42,791 nt of DNA from Candidatus Bathycorpusculum termitum (GTDB lineage Archaea; Thermoproteota; Bathyarchaeia; Bathyarchaeales; Bathycorpusculaceae), in the NCBI GenBank assembly GCA_031254875.1, contig JAIRTW010000061.1, positions 1-42,791 on the forward strand. Reading direction: 5' to 3'. Position 1 is the stretch's first letter. Every line of letters begins with the position of its first letter. The position numbers were made by a program, and so were the translations under genes. Below are positions 15,758-24,996 of this stretch, piece by piece. Under the pieces are notes generated by a model. It did no database searches. It was not told the DNA's origin and was given only the letters and a program-made list of their open reading frames with translations.

Positions 15758-18214
15758 ATGCAACCTTTGCCTAAAGAGTACAACTTTACCGAAATCGAGC
15801 AGAAATGGCAAGCGAAATGGGAAGAAATGGGCATCTACCGTTATGACTGGAACGACAAAATCCGTCCAGCCTACAGCATCGACACCCCCCCGCCTTATCC
15901 GTCCGGTGAGCTCCATATGGGTAACGTCCTCAACTGGACCTATTTTGACATGGTTGCCCGCTTCAAGCGTATGCAGGGCTTCAATGTGCTCTTCCCGCAG
16001 GGCTGGGACTGCCACGGGTTAGGCATAGAAATACAAGTAGAGAAAGCCAACGATATCCGTAAGCGTGATTTGCCCTCTGATCAGTTCCGCGGCATGTGTA
16101 TGGCGCTGGTTGAAAAATACATTTCCATGATGAAGGAAGGTATCCTAAAACTCGGTGCATCCATCGACTGGACTACTGAGTATCGTACCATGGATTCCGA
16201 CTACTGGCGCAGAACACAGCTAAGCTTTATTCTGCTTCACCAAAAAGGCTACATGTATCAGGGTACGCATCCCGTTAACTGGTGTCCGCGGGATGAGACA
16301 GCCATAGCTGACGCCGAAGTTGATCACATCAAAAAAGAGGGCAATCTGCACTACATCAAATTTTACTTGTCAGGTAGCGATGAATTCATCTTAATTGCCA
16401 CTTCCCGCCCAGAGTTTATTCCTGCCTGTGTTGCTGTCGAAGTTAATCCCAACGACGATCGCTATGCCAAATATGTCGGCAGAAAAATCAATGTACCGCT
16501 TATGAACCGTGAAGTTATCATCATAACCGATGAAGACGTTGATCCCCAATTTGGCACCGGAGCGATGCAGATCTGCACCTATGGTGACAAAGAAGACGTA
16601 AAAACTGTCATAAAACACAAACTGCCCGTTATCCGTCTAATTCAAGAGAATGGCCAAATCAGCGAGGCAGGTTGCAAGTATGCGGGTCTCTATGTTAACC
16701 AAGCACGAACAGCCATAGTTGAGGATCTTAAAGCGGCTGGATTGCTTGAGAAAAGCGAGAAAATTCAGCAGGAAGTAGGCGTATGTGACCGTTGTAAAAC
16801 CCTTGTCGAAATCCTCGAAGTTAAACAATGGTTCATGAAAACCATGGAGTTAACCAGCAAAGTTGAAGAAAACGCTAACGCTATCCCTTGGTACCCCGAC
16901 TACATGAAGAACCGCCTCATTGATTGGGCAAAGGCTCTGGACTGGGACTGGGTCATCAGCCGTCAGCGCCTCTTTGCCACTCCGATTCCAGTGTGGTACT
17001 GCAAGAGTTGCAACGAACTTATCATCGCCAAACCCGAGTGGGTACCCATCGACCCCAAACTGGAGGGACCAAAAATTGAGGCATGTCCCAGATGCGGCGG
17101 AAAAGATTTCAGAGGGGAACAAGACGTCATGGATACTTGGATGGATAGCTCAATCACCTGCGCCGTCCACGCCGGATGGCCTGATCGCCCCGACTGGAAA
17201 CAACTCTTCCCCGCAAGCATCCATCCCTCAGGCACAGATATCATCCGCACCTGGGCATACTACCTCATGGTCCGCCACCTCGCACTCTTTGACGACCGCG
17301 CCTTTAACAGCGTCCTCATAAACGGCATGGTACTTGGCGCAGATGGCAGAAAAATGAGCAAATCGTTAAAAAATTATGCCGCGGCACCAGAAGTCCTCAA
17401 CAAACACGGCGCCGATGCAACACGACAATGGGCAGCAGGAGGAGGAGCAACAGGCTCAGACATACCCTATCGCACACAAGACGTCGAATACGGCAGGCGC
17501 TTTCTTGTTAAACTATGGAACGCCTCGGGATTCGCAAGTAGCCTTCTCGCCACCTATAACCCCAGAGCACCATCAGAGTTGGACCTGCAACTCCTTGATA
17601 AATGGATAATAAGCAAAACTGAGAACCTAACCAAAAAAGTTACAGAAGCCTTTGAGCGGTGTCAGTTCAACATAGCCGTGGAAGACATTCGCAACTTTAC
17701 CTGGCATGTCTTCTGTGACTTTTATTTAGAAGCTATAAAAGATCGTCTATATCGTCCCGACCTCTATGGCAAAACAAACACAGCCGCAGCCCAGCATACG
17801 CTCTATGAGATCCTCTACCGCCTGTTGCAGCTCTTTGCCCCTATCGCACCGCATTTAACCGAGGAAATCTACCAGCACATGTATCAAGACGGCAAAGGAT
17901 ACTCAAGCATACAGGTTTCTCCTTGGCCCAAATTCAACCCCACATTGACCGATGAAGTCGCAGAGCAGAACGGGGATTTAATCACTGCCATAATGAGTGA
18001 AATCCGACGTGACAAAGCCGAAAAAAAACTGCCACTAAATGCCCCCATCAAAAATCTGATTATCTACGCCAAAGACGACACGGCCACAGCAATTAAGCAG
18101 GGAACCAGCGATATAGCGGCTACACTAAAAATCGAAAATGTCACTGTGCAAACAGAGAAGGGTGAAGGCAGACAAGTCGCCCAATATGAAGTTTTTATTA
18201 AACCCCAATATTGA
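15758..18214 (+). CDS. valS: Valyl-tRNA synthetase
   Basis: Class I synthetase of 818 residues. The ATP-binding HIGH-type motif appears as HMGN in TPPPYPSGELHMGNVLNW, and KMSKS is intact in GRKMSKSLKN. Zinc-ribbon Cys pairs (CDRC; CKSC and CPRC) are visible, as is the ValRS-typical GSDIPYRTQDVEYGRRFLVKLWNA. It charges tRNA-Val in the cytoplasm and edits mischarged threonine through the CP1 insert. I start at ATG 15758 (MQPLPKEYNF), seven bases after AGGATGAT; ATG 15749 would add three residues. The anticodon-binding domain is complete. The SD of the next gene overlaps the stop, so the two form an operon. Confidence 0.95.
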   Translation: MQPLPKEYNFTEIEQKWQAKWEEMGIYRYDWNDKIRPAYSIDTPPPYPSGELHMGNVLNWTYFDMVARFKRMQGFNVLFPQGWDCHGLGIEIQVEKANDIRKRDLPSDQFRGMCMALVEKYISMMKEGILKLGASIDWTTEYRTMDSDYWRRTQLSFILLHQKGYMYQGTHPVNWCPRDETAIADAEVDHIKKEGNLHYIKFYLSGSDEFILIATSRPEFIPACVAVEVNPNDDRYAKYVGRKINVPLMNREVIIITDEDVDPQFGTGAMQICTYGDKEDVKTVIKHKLPVIRLIQENGQISEAGCKYAGLYVNQARTAIVEDLKAAGLLEKSEKIQQEVGVCDRCKTLVEILEVKQWFMKTMELTSKVEENANAIPWYPDYMKNRLIDWAKALDWDWVISRQRLFATPIPVWYCKSCNELIIAKPEWVPIDPKLEGPKIEACPRCGGKDFRGEQDVMDTWMDSSITCAVHAGWPDRPDWKQLFPASIHPSGTDIIRTWAYYLMVRHLALFDDRAFNSVLINGMVLGADGRKMSKSLKNYAAAPEVLNKHGADATRQWAAGGGATGSDIPYRTQDVEYGRRFLVKLWNASGFASSLLATYNPRAPSELDLQLLDKWIISKTENLTKKVTEAFERCQFNIAVEDIRNFTWHVFCDFYLEAIKDRLYRPDLYGKTNTAAAQHTLYEILYRLLQLFAPIAPHLTEEIYQHMYQDGKGYSSIQVSPWPKFNPTLTDEVAEQNGDLITAIMSEIRRDKAEKKLPLNAPIKNLIIYAKDDTATAIKQGTSDIAATLKIENVTVQTEKGEGRQVAQYEVFIKPQY

Positions 18215-18224
18215 GGTAACATGT

Positions 18225-18980
18225 ATGACTAAGAAGAAGGTTGGGTTGATTGGGGCTGGTGCCATCGGCACAGTGCTCGCAGAAGCTATCACGCGTAAAT
18301 TGGTGATCTGTGATGAGCTGGTGGTTTTTGATGTTGAGGGCTCTAAAGCAGAGAAATTACGAGACTCATTTAAATTCCCAATTAAAACAGTATCAGACAT
18401 AGACGAACTGCTTGCGACTAAACCTACAGTTATTGTGGAAGCGGCGGGGCAGGGAGCAGTCCGTGAATACTACCCCAAACTCACAGCTTCCGGAGCCGAA
18501 GTGATTATCATGAGCACAGGCGCCCTCTTGGATCTCCAGCTGACACCAAAAGTGCATTTTCCAGCAGGAGCCATCGGCGGACTCGACGCACTATCAGCAG
18601 CCACCAACGCAGGTATAAATGAGGTTACACTAACCAGCCGCAAAAACCCCAAGGCACTTGGCAAAACCAACACCCAAGAAGCACTCATCTACGAGGGCCC
18701 CGCAGAGGAAGCCGCAAAACTATTTCCCAGAGAAATGAACGTTGCAGCCACACTGGCATTAACAGCTAAACCCGCAAAAATCCAAGTCCGCGTCATCTCC
18801 GATCCCCAAGTTATACGCAACACCCATGAAATCATGGTCAAATGGCGCTACGGCGAAATGCAACTAAAATTCGCAAACCAACCACACCCAGACAACCCAC
18901 ATACAAGTGCACTTGCCGCATGGGCAACAATACGACTACTACAAAATCTACTTAACCCAGCTTCCACCACCATTATTTGA
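18225..18980 (+). CDS. nadX: L-aspartate dehydrogenase
   Basis: 251 residues from ATG 18225, seven bases after a GAGGT site that overlaps the valS stop. The N-terminal Rossmann motif is VGLIGAGAIGTVLAEAI. The family landmarks VEAAGQGAVREYYPKL and FPAGAIGGLDALSAA follow, with a C-terminal dimer domain that includes a basic NTHEIMVKWRYGEM segment. The enzyme oxidises L-aspartate to iminoaspartate with NAD(P), the first step of NAD synthesis in many archaea. Co-transcription with valS shows no obvious metabolic logic. Length and motifs fit the archaeal family. Confidence 0.9.
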   Translation: MTKKKVGLIGAGAIGTVLAEAITRKLVICDELVVFDVEGSKAEKLRDSFKFPIKTVSDIDELLATKPTVIVEAAGQGAVREYYPKLTASGAEVIIMSTGALLDLQLTPKVHFPAGAIGGLDALSAATNAGINEVTLTSRKNPKALGKTNTQEALIYEGPAEEAAKLFPREMNVAATLALTAKPAKIQVRVISDPQVIRNTHEIMVKWRYGEMQLKFANQPHPDNPHTSALAAWATIRLLQNLLNPASTTII

Positions 18981-19477
18981 TGCTGTGTTACCAGAACGCT
19001 TGATGTTAGCATGGTTTTCTTTCCGAATATGGGATGATGTTTCCCTTTATTCTCTTTGGTTATTTTCTCCAAACCACAAGAGACAAGGCAGAGCTAACGT
19101 TTTTTACCAATATAGTTGTGAGCGGGGAGTGTTTCTTGGTCTTCCTCATTTTGGTTCTCTCTTCCTTGCTGTATTTCTGTCTCCCCCTCTCACAAACATA
19201 AACAAGCAAAGTGCCTTCAGCTGAGCCAGCCAAGGTACTTTCTGAGTAGAAAACTAAAAAAACCGCCAAAACAGCAGTTGCTTTAAACAGGGAACTCTGC
19301 AAAGAGAGCTAAACGGCAACTAACATAACATTTTGAGTTAAGCAGAGGAAAGAGAAGCATAGCTTGTTTGGGTTGTGGAGCTTGGAGATAGTTTGAGGGA
19401 GAGAAGGGAGAGCGTGCTAAAATTATCGTTCTCCAAACCTTTCCACCCAACCCTGCTGGCCGTTTTTTGCCCTCACG
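18981..19477. other. Intergenic region, no convincing gene
   Basis: 497 bases downstream of both converging operons. A TTG-started minus-strand frame (19060-19302) begins with a hydrophobic segment but ends in a basic low-complexity run and lacks a ribosome site, so I do not call it. T-rich runs near 19100 could end the valS transcript. No RNA gene recognised. Confidence 0.5.
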
Positions 19478-20662
19478 CTATAGTGCTTTGAACGCGTCAA
19501 ACCAGCGGTTGTAGCTTGTGAGCATATCCAGCGAAACAGACGGCTTACGTTCTTCAAGGATCTGGCGGAAATCAGCCATCGTTAAAGCACGGGGTTTAGC
19601 TTCTTTATCGGTGGCTTTACCAGACTCAAAGAATTCCCCAATCAGCTTCAGCTGAGCAGATTGGCAGACGTCACGTATGTCGCTACCGCTGAAACCCTCA
19701 GATAGCCGAGCCAGTTCCGGCAGATCAACATCAGAGGCAATAGTGAGTGTCTCGGTATAGTGTTTGAGCATATTGAAGCGCGTGGCACTGTCTGCAAGGG
19801 GAACTAGGATACGCTTTTGGAATCTGCGGATAAAAGCCCAATCTAAATCCCAAGGTTTGTTGGTGGCGCCTATAATGTAGACGTGTAGTGCTTTGCCTTT
19901 GTCGACAATACCATCCATTTCTTTTAGGAACTGGTTTTTAACACGGATTTCGCCGCCGACTTCGTTGCTGTGGGTACCCATCAGTGAGTCTAATTCGTCG
20001 ACAAATACGATAGCGGGTTTGCCTTCAGTTGCTGATTTGCGGGCTGACCCAAAGAGTTTAGCCACGTTCTGCTCAGCCTCGCCCAGCCACTTTGACATAA
20101 TTGAAGCCGCATCGATTGAGTAAAAGTTAGCTTCTATCTCGGTTGCAACTGCTGCGGCCAGAAGCGTTTTGCCACATCCAGGCGGACCAAACAGCAGAAT
20201 ACCCCGCGGCCAACCAAGCGGGAACAAATCAGGACGCTGCACAGGATAAACAATAGCTTCCTTAACAGCTTTTTTGGCAACATCTAAACCGACAACCTCG
20301 GCCCAGCTGACCTTAGGCTTCTCAGTGATTACAAGTTCTTCATTGGGTTTTGATAAACCCCCACCTCCGTTCCCGTCCATGGTTGCTCCACCGCCTTCTC
20401 CGTTTTCGCTTGCCGCTTCATTCATCTCCATCGGCGAAACTGCTCCCTGAAGCACTTTAATGCGTTCTTGATAGGCGATTGCCCGCTGAACGTAAACCTT
20501 GTTTAAACCATACTCAGGGTAAAGCTGAACCAGTTGCAACAGAGTCTCTATGGCTTTCTGGTAGAGGGTTATGGCTCTGCCTCTCTGCCCCTGTTTATCT
20601 AGCCGCACCGCATCTAAAGCATAGGCTGTTGCTGTTTTTTCTAATTCGTTTGACGCACTCAT
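19478..20662 (-). CDS. cdvC: CdvC / Vps4-type AAA ATPase
   Basis: 394 residues. An N-terminal MIT three-helix domain (about 4-75) is followed by a Gly/Asn-rich linker (85-105) and a Vps4-type AAA domain. Walker A is GPPGCGKT (159-166), Walker B is IVFVDELDSL with Asp222-Glu223, the arginine-finger region is near WAFIRRFQKR, and SEGFSGSDIRDV marks the small domain. In Cdv division this ATPase pulls apart ESCRT-III filaments at the division neck; its MIT domain binds Pro-rich motifs in CdvB proteins. It is last in the cdv operon, 24 bases after CdvB, with an AAAGGAG site. Confidence 0.95.
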   Translation of the reverse strand: MSASNELEKTATAYALDAVRLDKQGQRGRAITLYQKAIETLLQLVQLYPEYGLNKVYVQRAIAYQERIKVLQGAVSPMEMNEAASENGEGGGATMDGNGGGGLSKPNEELVITEKPKVSWAEVVGLDVAKKAVKEAIVYPVQRPDLFPLGWPRGILLFGPPGCGKTLLAAAVATEIEANFYSIDAASIMSKWLGEAEQNVAKLFGSARKSATEGKPAIVFVDELDSLMGTHSNEVGGEIRVKNQFLKEMDGIVDKGKALHVYIIGATNKPWDLDWAFIRRFQKRILVPLADSATRFNMLKHYTETLTIASDVDLPELARLSEGFSGSDIRDVCQSAQLKLIGEFFESGKATDKEAKPRALTMADFRQILEERKPSVSLDMLTSYNRWFDAFKAL

Positions 20663-20686
20663 CTTGTGTTTGCTTCTCCTTTCCCA

Positions 20687-21613
20687 CTATTCAGGTGAAC
20701 GTAATTCTATCTTGATTTTACCCTTAGACCCCAAATTTTCCAAGGCCCGCTCGATTTCCTCGTTGGAGGTTTGCAATTCCGATGAGCATCGGCCTAAATC
20801 GATTTCCCCGTTAGTTTTGCGAACATACTCCAAGAGTATTTCTTCGAGGTCGGGTAAGGTTTTTTCAACTTTAACGGAGAATTCCTTAATCTCTGATTTT
20901 TTGTATGAGAACAGCGTTTTTTCAGGATCAAAACCGGACTGCTCTATAGTTTTCTGCCCAAACACCTGTGAAGAACTCGCAGTTAATGCAACCATCTCGC
21001 GTATGGGTGCCTGGGGAATTTTTTGTACCTGAGGAGCTTTTTCTTTAAGTGGAGCAACCACCGGCGGTTCAGGAAGTGATTCAGAGAGCGTTTGCTCCAT
21101 GAAGCAGGAAACTTCTTTTAGAATTTCTTCGCCGGCTTCGGTTTTTCTGCCTACAGGGACCAGATTCTCATCAGCGTTCAGTTTGGTCTGCTGGAGGGTA
21201 TCCTGTATGGCTGAGTTAACGTTATTTAATTCTGTGCTGACATCAGGCAGCACTTGGAATAATTCTTGGGAAACATTTTGAAGTAACCGCAATGCGGGTT
21301 TGAGGTCGGCAACTATGTCACCGAGTTCTTTGATGGTTTCAAGGCGTAGGATGACACGTTCAATGGCTAATTGGACGTTGTAGAGAAATTTTACGAGTTT
21401 GCGGACTTCTGCAATTTCAGTAGCGCACATCGCCGCTTTTTCTTTGTTATTTTTCTTGAGGGCGCCCATGCAGGTTTCAAAAAGAATACGGTCCCGCTCT
21501 TTTAGGCGGAAACTGGCCTGCTCCAGCTTGTTCTGCTGGGTTTTTAATGTATAAATAGATTTGTTAGCGACTTCACGTACGGGGGGAGGGGCTTGGTTTG
21601 TAAAGCTTTTCAT
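20687..21613 (-). CDS. cdvB: CdvB: ESCRT-III protein with C-terminal winged helix
   Basis: 308 residues. The ESCRT-III (Snf7-like) helical core covers about 15-170. A Pro-rich stretch contains LPEPPVVAP (180-188) and is a likely MIT-interacting motif for CdvC. A C-terminal winged helix (about 255-308, LEEILLEYVRKTNGEIDL...) is the part that recruits CdvB to CdvA in studied species. It should polymerise at the membrane during division. ATG 21613 follows GAGGGA. The spacer is 39 bases from cdvA and 24 bases to cdvC. The linker between core and winged helix is long and rich in Pro, Ala and Ser. Confidence 0.9.
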   Translation of the reverse strand: MKSFTNQAPPPVREVANKSIYTLKTQQNKLEQASFRLKERDRILFETCMGALKKNNKEKAAMCATEIAEVRKLVKFLYNVQLAIERVILRLETIKELGDIVADLKPALRLLQNVSQELFQVLPDVSTELNNVNSAIQDTLQQTKLNADENLVPVGRKTEAGEEILKEVSCFMEQTLSESLPEPPVVAPLKEKAPQVQKIPQAPIREMVALTASSSQVFGQKTIEQSGFDPEKTLFSYKKSEIKEFSVKVEKTLPDLEEILLEYVRKTNGEIDLGRCSSELQTSNEEIERALENLGSKGKIKIELRSPE

Positions 21614-21652
21614 GTTTGTCCCTCGCGCTCCGACGTTTCGCCGCGTTTATTC

Positions 21653-22399
21653 TTAGATGCCTGTTTTGCCGATTTCTTTCACGTAGACAACAACTGGAGG
21701 TTCAGGCAACTTAGTGGCAGTGTTTGTAACTGTTTCAGCATAGACTTTGTTGTTGATGGGCTGCTTGGGTGGAGGAGGGGGCATTTGAGGAGTTTGAGAT
21801 TGATCGCCTAAGAGTACGCTGGAGAGTTTGCTCTTGGTGAGTTCATAGTCGGTTTTCTCTGAAGTTGCACGACGCAGGGTTTCCTGCAACAGATTGAAAG
21901 CAGTTTTATAGCTTTCCTCGTCGACTTGGCCGATTTCATGCTCGATTTCGAGGCTGGCTATCGCATAACCGAGCGAGGTGATTTCTTCGTGGCACCGCTC
22001 AATTTCTATAGCGGATTCATCGATAATAACTTGGGCTTCTTTTTTAAGTTGAGTCAGTACATTTTCGAAGCTAGCGTGAAGTTCCTGGTAAATGTCGGGA
22101 GCGATTTTCTTTTTATCTACCAAATCTTTTAGAGCTTCATCTTTGCGCCATATCAACGGAATTTGATCGCAGAGCGTACCTGCCTGTGATTTGACTTTTG
22201 AGACAAAAGTGATTTCGGCACCGTTGAATCGTAAGCTTTCCATGGGCTGCTTTTGGAATTGTCCATCACTAAACTCGATATATACAGCCTCAAATTTACC
22301 GTTGGGCGTTAATGCAAAAGAGGCAACTTTGCCGATTGTGCGTCCGTATTCGTTCTTGATGGGTTTACCGATAGAAAGAAAAAGATTGGAGTTAGACAT
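21653..22399 (-). CDS. cdvA: CdvA: PRC-barrel/coiled-coil division protein
   Basis: 248 residues. A PRC-barrel-like beta domain (about 5-70, LFLSIGKPIKNEYGRTIGKV) is followed by a long coiled coil (about 85-195), a polyproline stretch (207-211) and a C-terminal peptide. CdvA binds DNA and membrane and starts the division ring by recruiting CdvB. The last 18 residues begin LPEPPVVVYVK, the same core as in CdvB next door. This is unusual because CdvA normally contacts the CdvB winged helix through its tail. An AGGAGGAG site precedes ATG 22399. The gene lies between the two ESCRT-III genes. Confidence 0.85.
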   Translation of the reverse strand: MSNSNLFLSIGKPIKNEYGRTIGKVASFALTPNGKFEAVYIEFSDGQFQKQPMESLRFNGAEITFVSKVKSQAGTLCDQIPLIWRKDEALKDLVDKKKIAPDIYQELHASFENVLTQLKKEAQVIIDESAIEIERCHEEITSLGYAIASLEIEHEIGQVDEESYKTAFNLLQETLRRATSEKTDYELTKSKLSSVLLGDQSQTPQMPPPPPKQPINNKVYAETVTNTATKLPEPPVVVYVKEIGKTGI

Positions 22400-22418
22400 T
22401 TGTTTTTTCTCCTCCTAT

Positions 22419-23075
22419 TTAGAATGTTTTATCTGCTTGTGAAACTGGGGAAGTTGGCATTCCTGGTGGCAGATCGGGGAATTTGTCCTTTATCTTTTGT
22501 TCGGCAACAGTCGCTGCTTCAACTAAGATCTTTGATGCATCTTCGTTGACTGCATCGAAATTAAGTGTCATACCGCTACCTTGGCCTGCTTCAATCATGA
22601 TTCCACTGAGCATATTACCGATTTCGCCAAGTTCGTTTTCTGCTTCTGGAAATACACTGCCTAATCCGGAACGAACTGAGCGCAGTACCCCAACGGCTGG
22701 ACCGAGTGTGGAAACTACGTCGCCTAATTCGGATACTGTCCTTAAGCGTAATGTGATTTGTTCAAGTGCAAGTTTTGCATTCATAATTAATTTAGACATT
22801 TTTCTAACTTCGGCAAGTTCATTGGCAAAGACGTTGGCGCGTGCACTATCATGTTTGGTGTACGCATCGACGATTTTAGAAAAAATAGCTTTGTCTCTTT
22901 GACTGAACCGGTCGGTTGCTTGATCGAGTTTTTGAACTTGAAGTTCAATACGCCTGACGGCAAAGTCAAGACGTGGTTTGAGCGGTCCCGGCGGTTTAAC
23001 AGCGTCTTTGATGCGATTTGTGAAGGGTTCATCGTCCCGTTTACTTTCCCACTTTTTAGCGAATCTTTCTGACAA
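22419..23075 (-). CDS. ESCRT-III paralogue without winged helix (CdvB1/B2-like)
   Basis: 218 residues from a TTG start that follows a GAGGT site. The ESCRT-III core (about 30-165) closely matches CdvB in the LAEVRKM...LITLRLRTVSELGDVV region. The winged helix is missing and the protein ends soon after FPDLPPGMP (199-207), a possible MIT-interacting motif for CdvC. Such short paralogues drive the constriction stage in Sulfolobales. It is the first gene of the operon; TATA-like sequences on this strand lie near 23113-23122 and 23146-23170. It ends 19 bases before cdvA. Confidence 0.85.
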   Translation of the reverse strand: MSERFAKKWESKRDDEPFTNRIKDAVKPPGPLKPRLDFAVRRIELQVQKLDQATDRFSQRDKAIFSKIVDAYTKHDSARANVFANELAEVRKMSKLIMNAKLALEQITLRLRTVSELGDVVSTLGPAVGVLRSVRSGLGSVFPEAENELGEIGNMLSGIMIEAGQGSGMTLNFDAVNEDASKILVEAATVAEQKIKDKFPDLPPGMPTSPVSQADKTF

Positions 23076-23300
23076 TTTAACTACCTCTTAAACCGTAGAA
23101 TGCTGAAAACATGAATTATACATTGCTAATATGGCAACAATATGCACATATATACGTAGAGATATATATGGCGCTAAATTGACCATCAAGCTATAAACGA
23201 ACACGTTAAACACAGTCTATGCACCAACGGTTTTATACAGGAACATGTAAGTTAGCCTAAAAAGAACCGCTAACTAATCACCTAACAACAGGTGAAGTAA

Positions 23301-23525
23301 ATGACTAGCAGACTAAAAACGTTCGGCTTAATCGCCCTCATAGGCTTCATAGCGGGTATTCTAGTGCAAGTAACAGCAACATACATCATCCCTTGGTTGG
23401 CAGACGTTTTGCCATCCCTGGCAGCGATATCGAGCTTCCTCATCGCCGGCCTCGCAGGTGCAATCCTCACTGTCGCAGGAGTCTGCATCTGGGCATACGC
23501 AACCGGAAAAAGAAACTCCTACTAA
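23301..23525 (+). CDS. Small two-helix membrane protein
   Basis: 74 residues with two transmembrane helices (about 7-32 and 41-65), a short loop and a basic end (GKRNSY). The sequence AGGTGA stands five bases before ATG 23301, a strong reason to call it. It is divergent from the cdv operon with about 225 bases between them. A link to cell division is only positional. No family recognised; helices rich in Gly and Ala are common in small archaeal membrane proteins. Confidence 0.7.
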   Translation: MTSRLKTFGLIALIGFIAGILVQVTATYIIPWLADVLPSLAAISSFLIAGLAGAILTVAGVCIWAYATGKRNSY

Positions 23526-24120
23526 ATAAAAACCCGCCCCTTTCTTTATCCAAAGACCTCCAAGCGAGGTCACTCTTCACATTTCACACACATAAAACAC
23601 ATACAAAGCAATACGGCCCCATTCAATCGGATATAAAAACAGAATAATGAAGCAACCGCCTTATACCTCATTTACGTATATAGACTTGCAAACCTAAAAA
23701 CCAACAAACAACAAGACAACAACAAAACCACTCCAATTACCCTGCCAAACTAAGCTGAACAGAAATCCAAAAGATTTGCAACAAACACACCGAGACAATT
23801 ATATCTAAACGTCATCAGCAACACTAAAATTACTGTAAACCAGGGTTGCTAAACAAGACTACCGCCAAGCGCCAACAAAAGAGATTCAAATATATTACCG
23901 GCTTGGCAGTTAACGCCATAGGTTGAAGGTTGGGGCTGTTTTTGGTTCTTTTTTGGCTTTTAAACGTAAATTTCAAAGAACAGTTACGCCATAGTTACGC
24001 CATATACAACGGTTTCTCAACTAACACGAAATGCCTTCAAAACCTAAAAACTCAACAAAACCACTTAAGCACCAAATTTTACTGAAGGCATCCGTTAAAT
24101 CCATCAGAATATTTCTCTTA
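23526..24120. other. AT-rich intergenic region with a short tandem duplication
   Basis: 595 bases with no gene I can support; open frames are short and A/C-biased. The 11-mer agttacgccat is present twice head to tail at 23982-24003, and a near copy (agttaacgccat) lies near 23908. The role is unknown. Confidence 0.5.
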
Positions 24121-24663
24121 TTATTTATCGTGTTTTTTTAGAAGCATTTTTGCCCGCTCAGTGTAGTGGTTAATGAATGCTTCATTTTCCAGTTTATTAC
24201 CCTCGTTAAAAAAGTCGTCTATACCCTTGCCCAACGCTTTGCCCCTAGCCGTATGCTTATCAAGCGCAAACTCGGGAATAGCAATAAACTTTCCCTCAGC
24301 TTCCCGCTCCATATAAACCACAGTCTGGAGATCATCTGTAATTCTGCTTTTCTGGCTAAAACATAAACACACCACAGCATCAACAAGAAACAGCCGGGAG
24401 GAATTTTCTCCGAGTTTTGATTTCTCAGCTAAATAATTCTTCTGCAAAACATCCACCAAAAGCGGCATTATAGGATTTACGGGACCAACATCTTCACAGG
24501 CAATCACCCTTAATCTGTTCCACAGCATTGTAGGGTTAAATTCTTCAAGTTCAACCGCAAAATGAACAGCCTCATATTCCATACCCCTGCGGATACTTTT
24601 TTGGAGGGCACTTAATAGTTCATAGTGATCGTAACCATGCTTAGTGGTAACCAAAGGAATCAC
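24121..24663 (-). CDS. Stand-alone MgsA/RarA C-terminal domain protein
   Basis: 180 residues matching the C-terminal part of MgsA/RarA-type AAA proteins: HYELLSALQKSIRRGMEYEAVHFAVEL, then LWNRLRVIACEDVG. The AAA ATPase part is absent. In full-length proteins this region supports tetramer formation and contact with replication factors; as a separate protein its role is unclear. GTG 24663 has no ribosome site, but a TATA box (24684-24693) lies about 25 bases upstream, so the mRNA is probably leaderless. The gene stands alone among AT-rich sequence. Confidence 0.75.
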   Translation of the reverse strand: MIPLVTTKHGYDHYELLSALQKSIRRGMEYEAVHFAVELEEFNPTMLWNRLRVIACEDVGPVNPIMPLLVDVLQKNYLAEKSKLGENSSRLFLVDAVVCLCFSQKSRITDDLQTVVYMEREAEGKFIAIPEFALDKHTARGKALGKGIDDFFNEGNKLENEAFINHYTERAKMLLKKHDK

Positions 24664-24996
24664 AATGGATAAAAATTGATTATTATATAAAAAAGCTTTA
24701 GCACCATCTGCCTAAAAGACCATTTAACGTTGCACACAAAACCAACAAACAGACAGACAAACAAACAAGATTGTATGCACTCAGCGTTTCTGAATGTTCT
24801 TGGGTGCTTCGAGCTTGTTTGTGTTTTTGTCGATAAGAATGCTGGACAATCAGCAGTATAAAATAAAAACTGCTTGAATTTGGAGTTTCAGAAGCACCCA
24901 GTCGCCGGCTACTTTGACTACTGTTCGCCATCAATTACAACCGCATGGCACAGGGCGCTGGTTATAACGCCATTAAAGCCCTTTTATGCGTTTTAC
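24664..24996. other. Intergenic region without recognised gene
   Basis: 333 bases containing the promoter of the MgsA-C-like gene and otherwise low-complexity sequence (aaacagacagacaaacaaacaa near 24750). A minus-strand frame here has no ribosome site and unlikely composition. Nothing else seen. Confidence 0.45.
24684..24693 (-). promoter_or_regulatory. TATA box of the MgsA-C-like gene
   Basis: TTTTATATAA on the minus strand, centred about 25 bases before GTG 24663. With the usual archaeal spacing, transcription would begin at or very near the start codon. Confidence 0.5.

Noticed and set aside
16920-17321. 133-residue plus-strand frame within valS
   Set aside because: Overlaps the synthetase in another frame and has shadow-like Ser/Pro composition.
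19060-19302. 80-residue minus-strand frame with hydrophobic start
   Set aside because: TTG start without ribosome site, a basic low-complexity second half and no recognisable domain.
24740-24775. Telomere-like or regulatory repeat (aaacagacagac)
   Set aside because: Short, imperfect low-complexity run typical of AT-rich spacers in this window.
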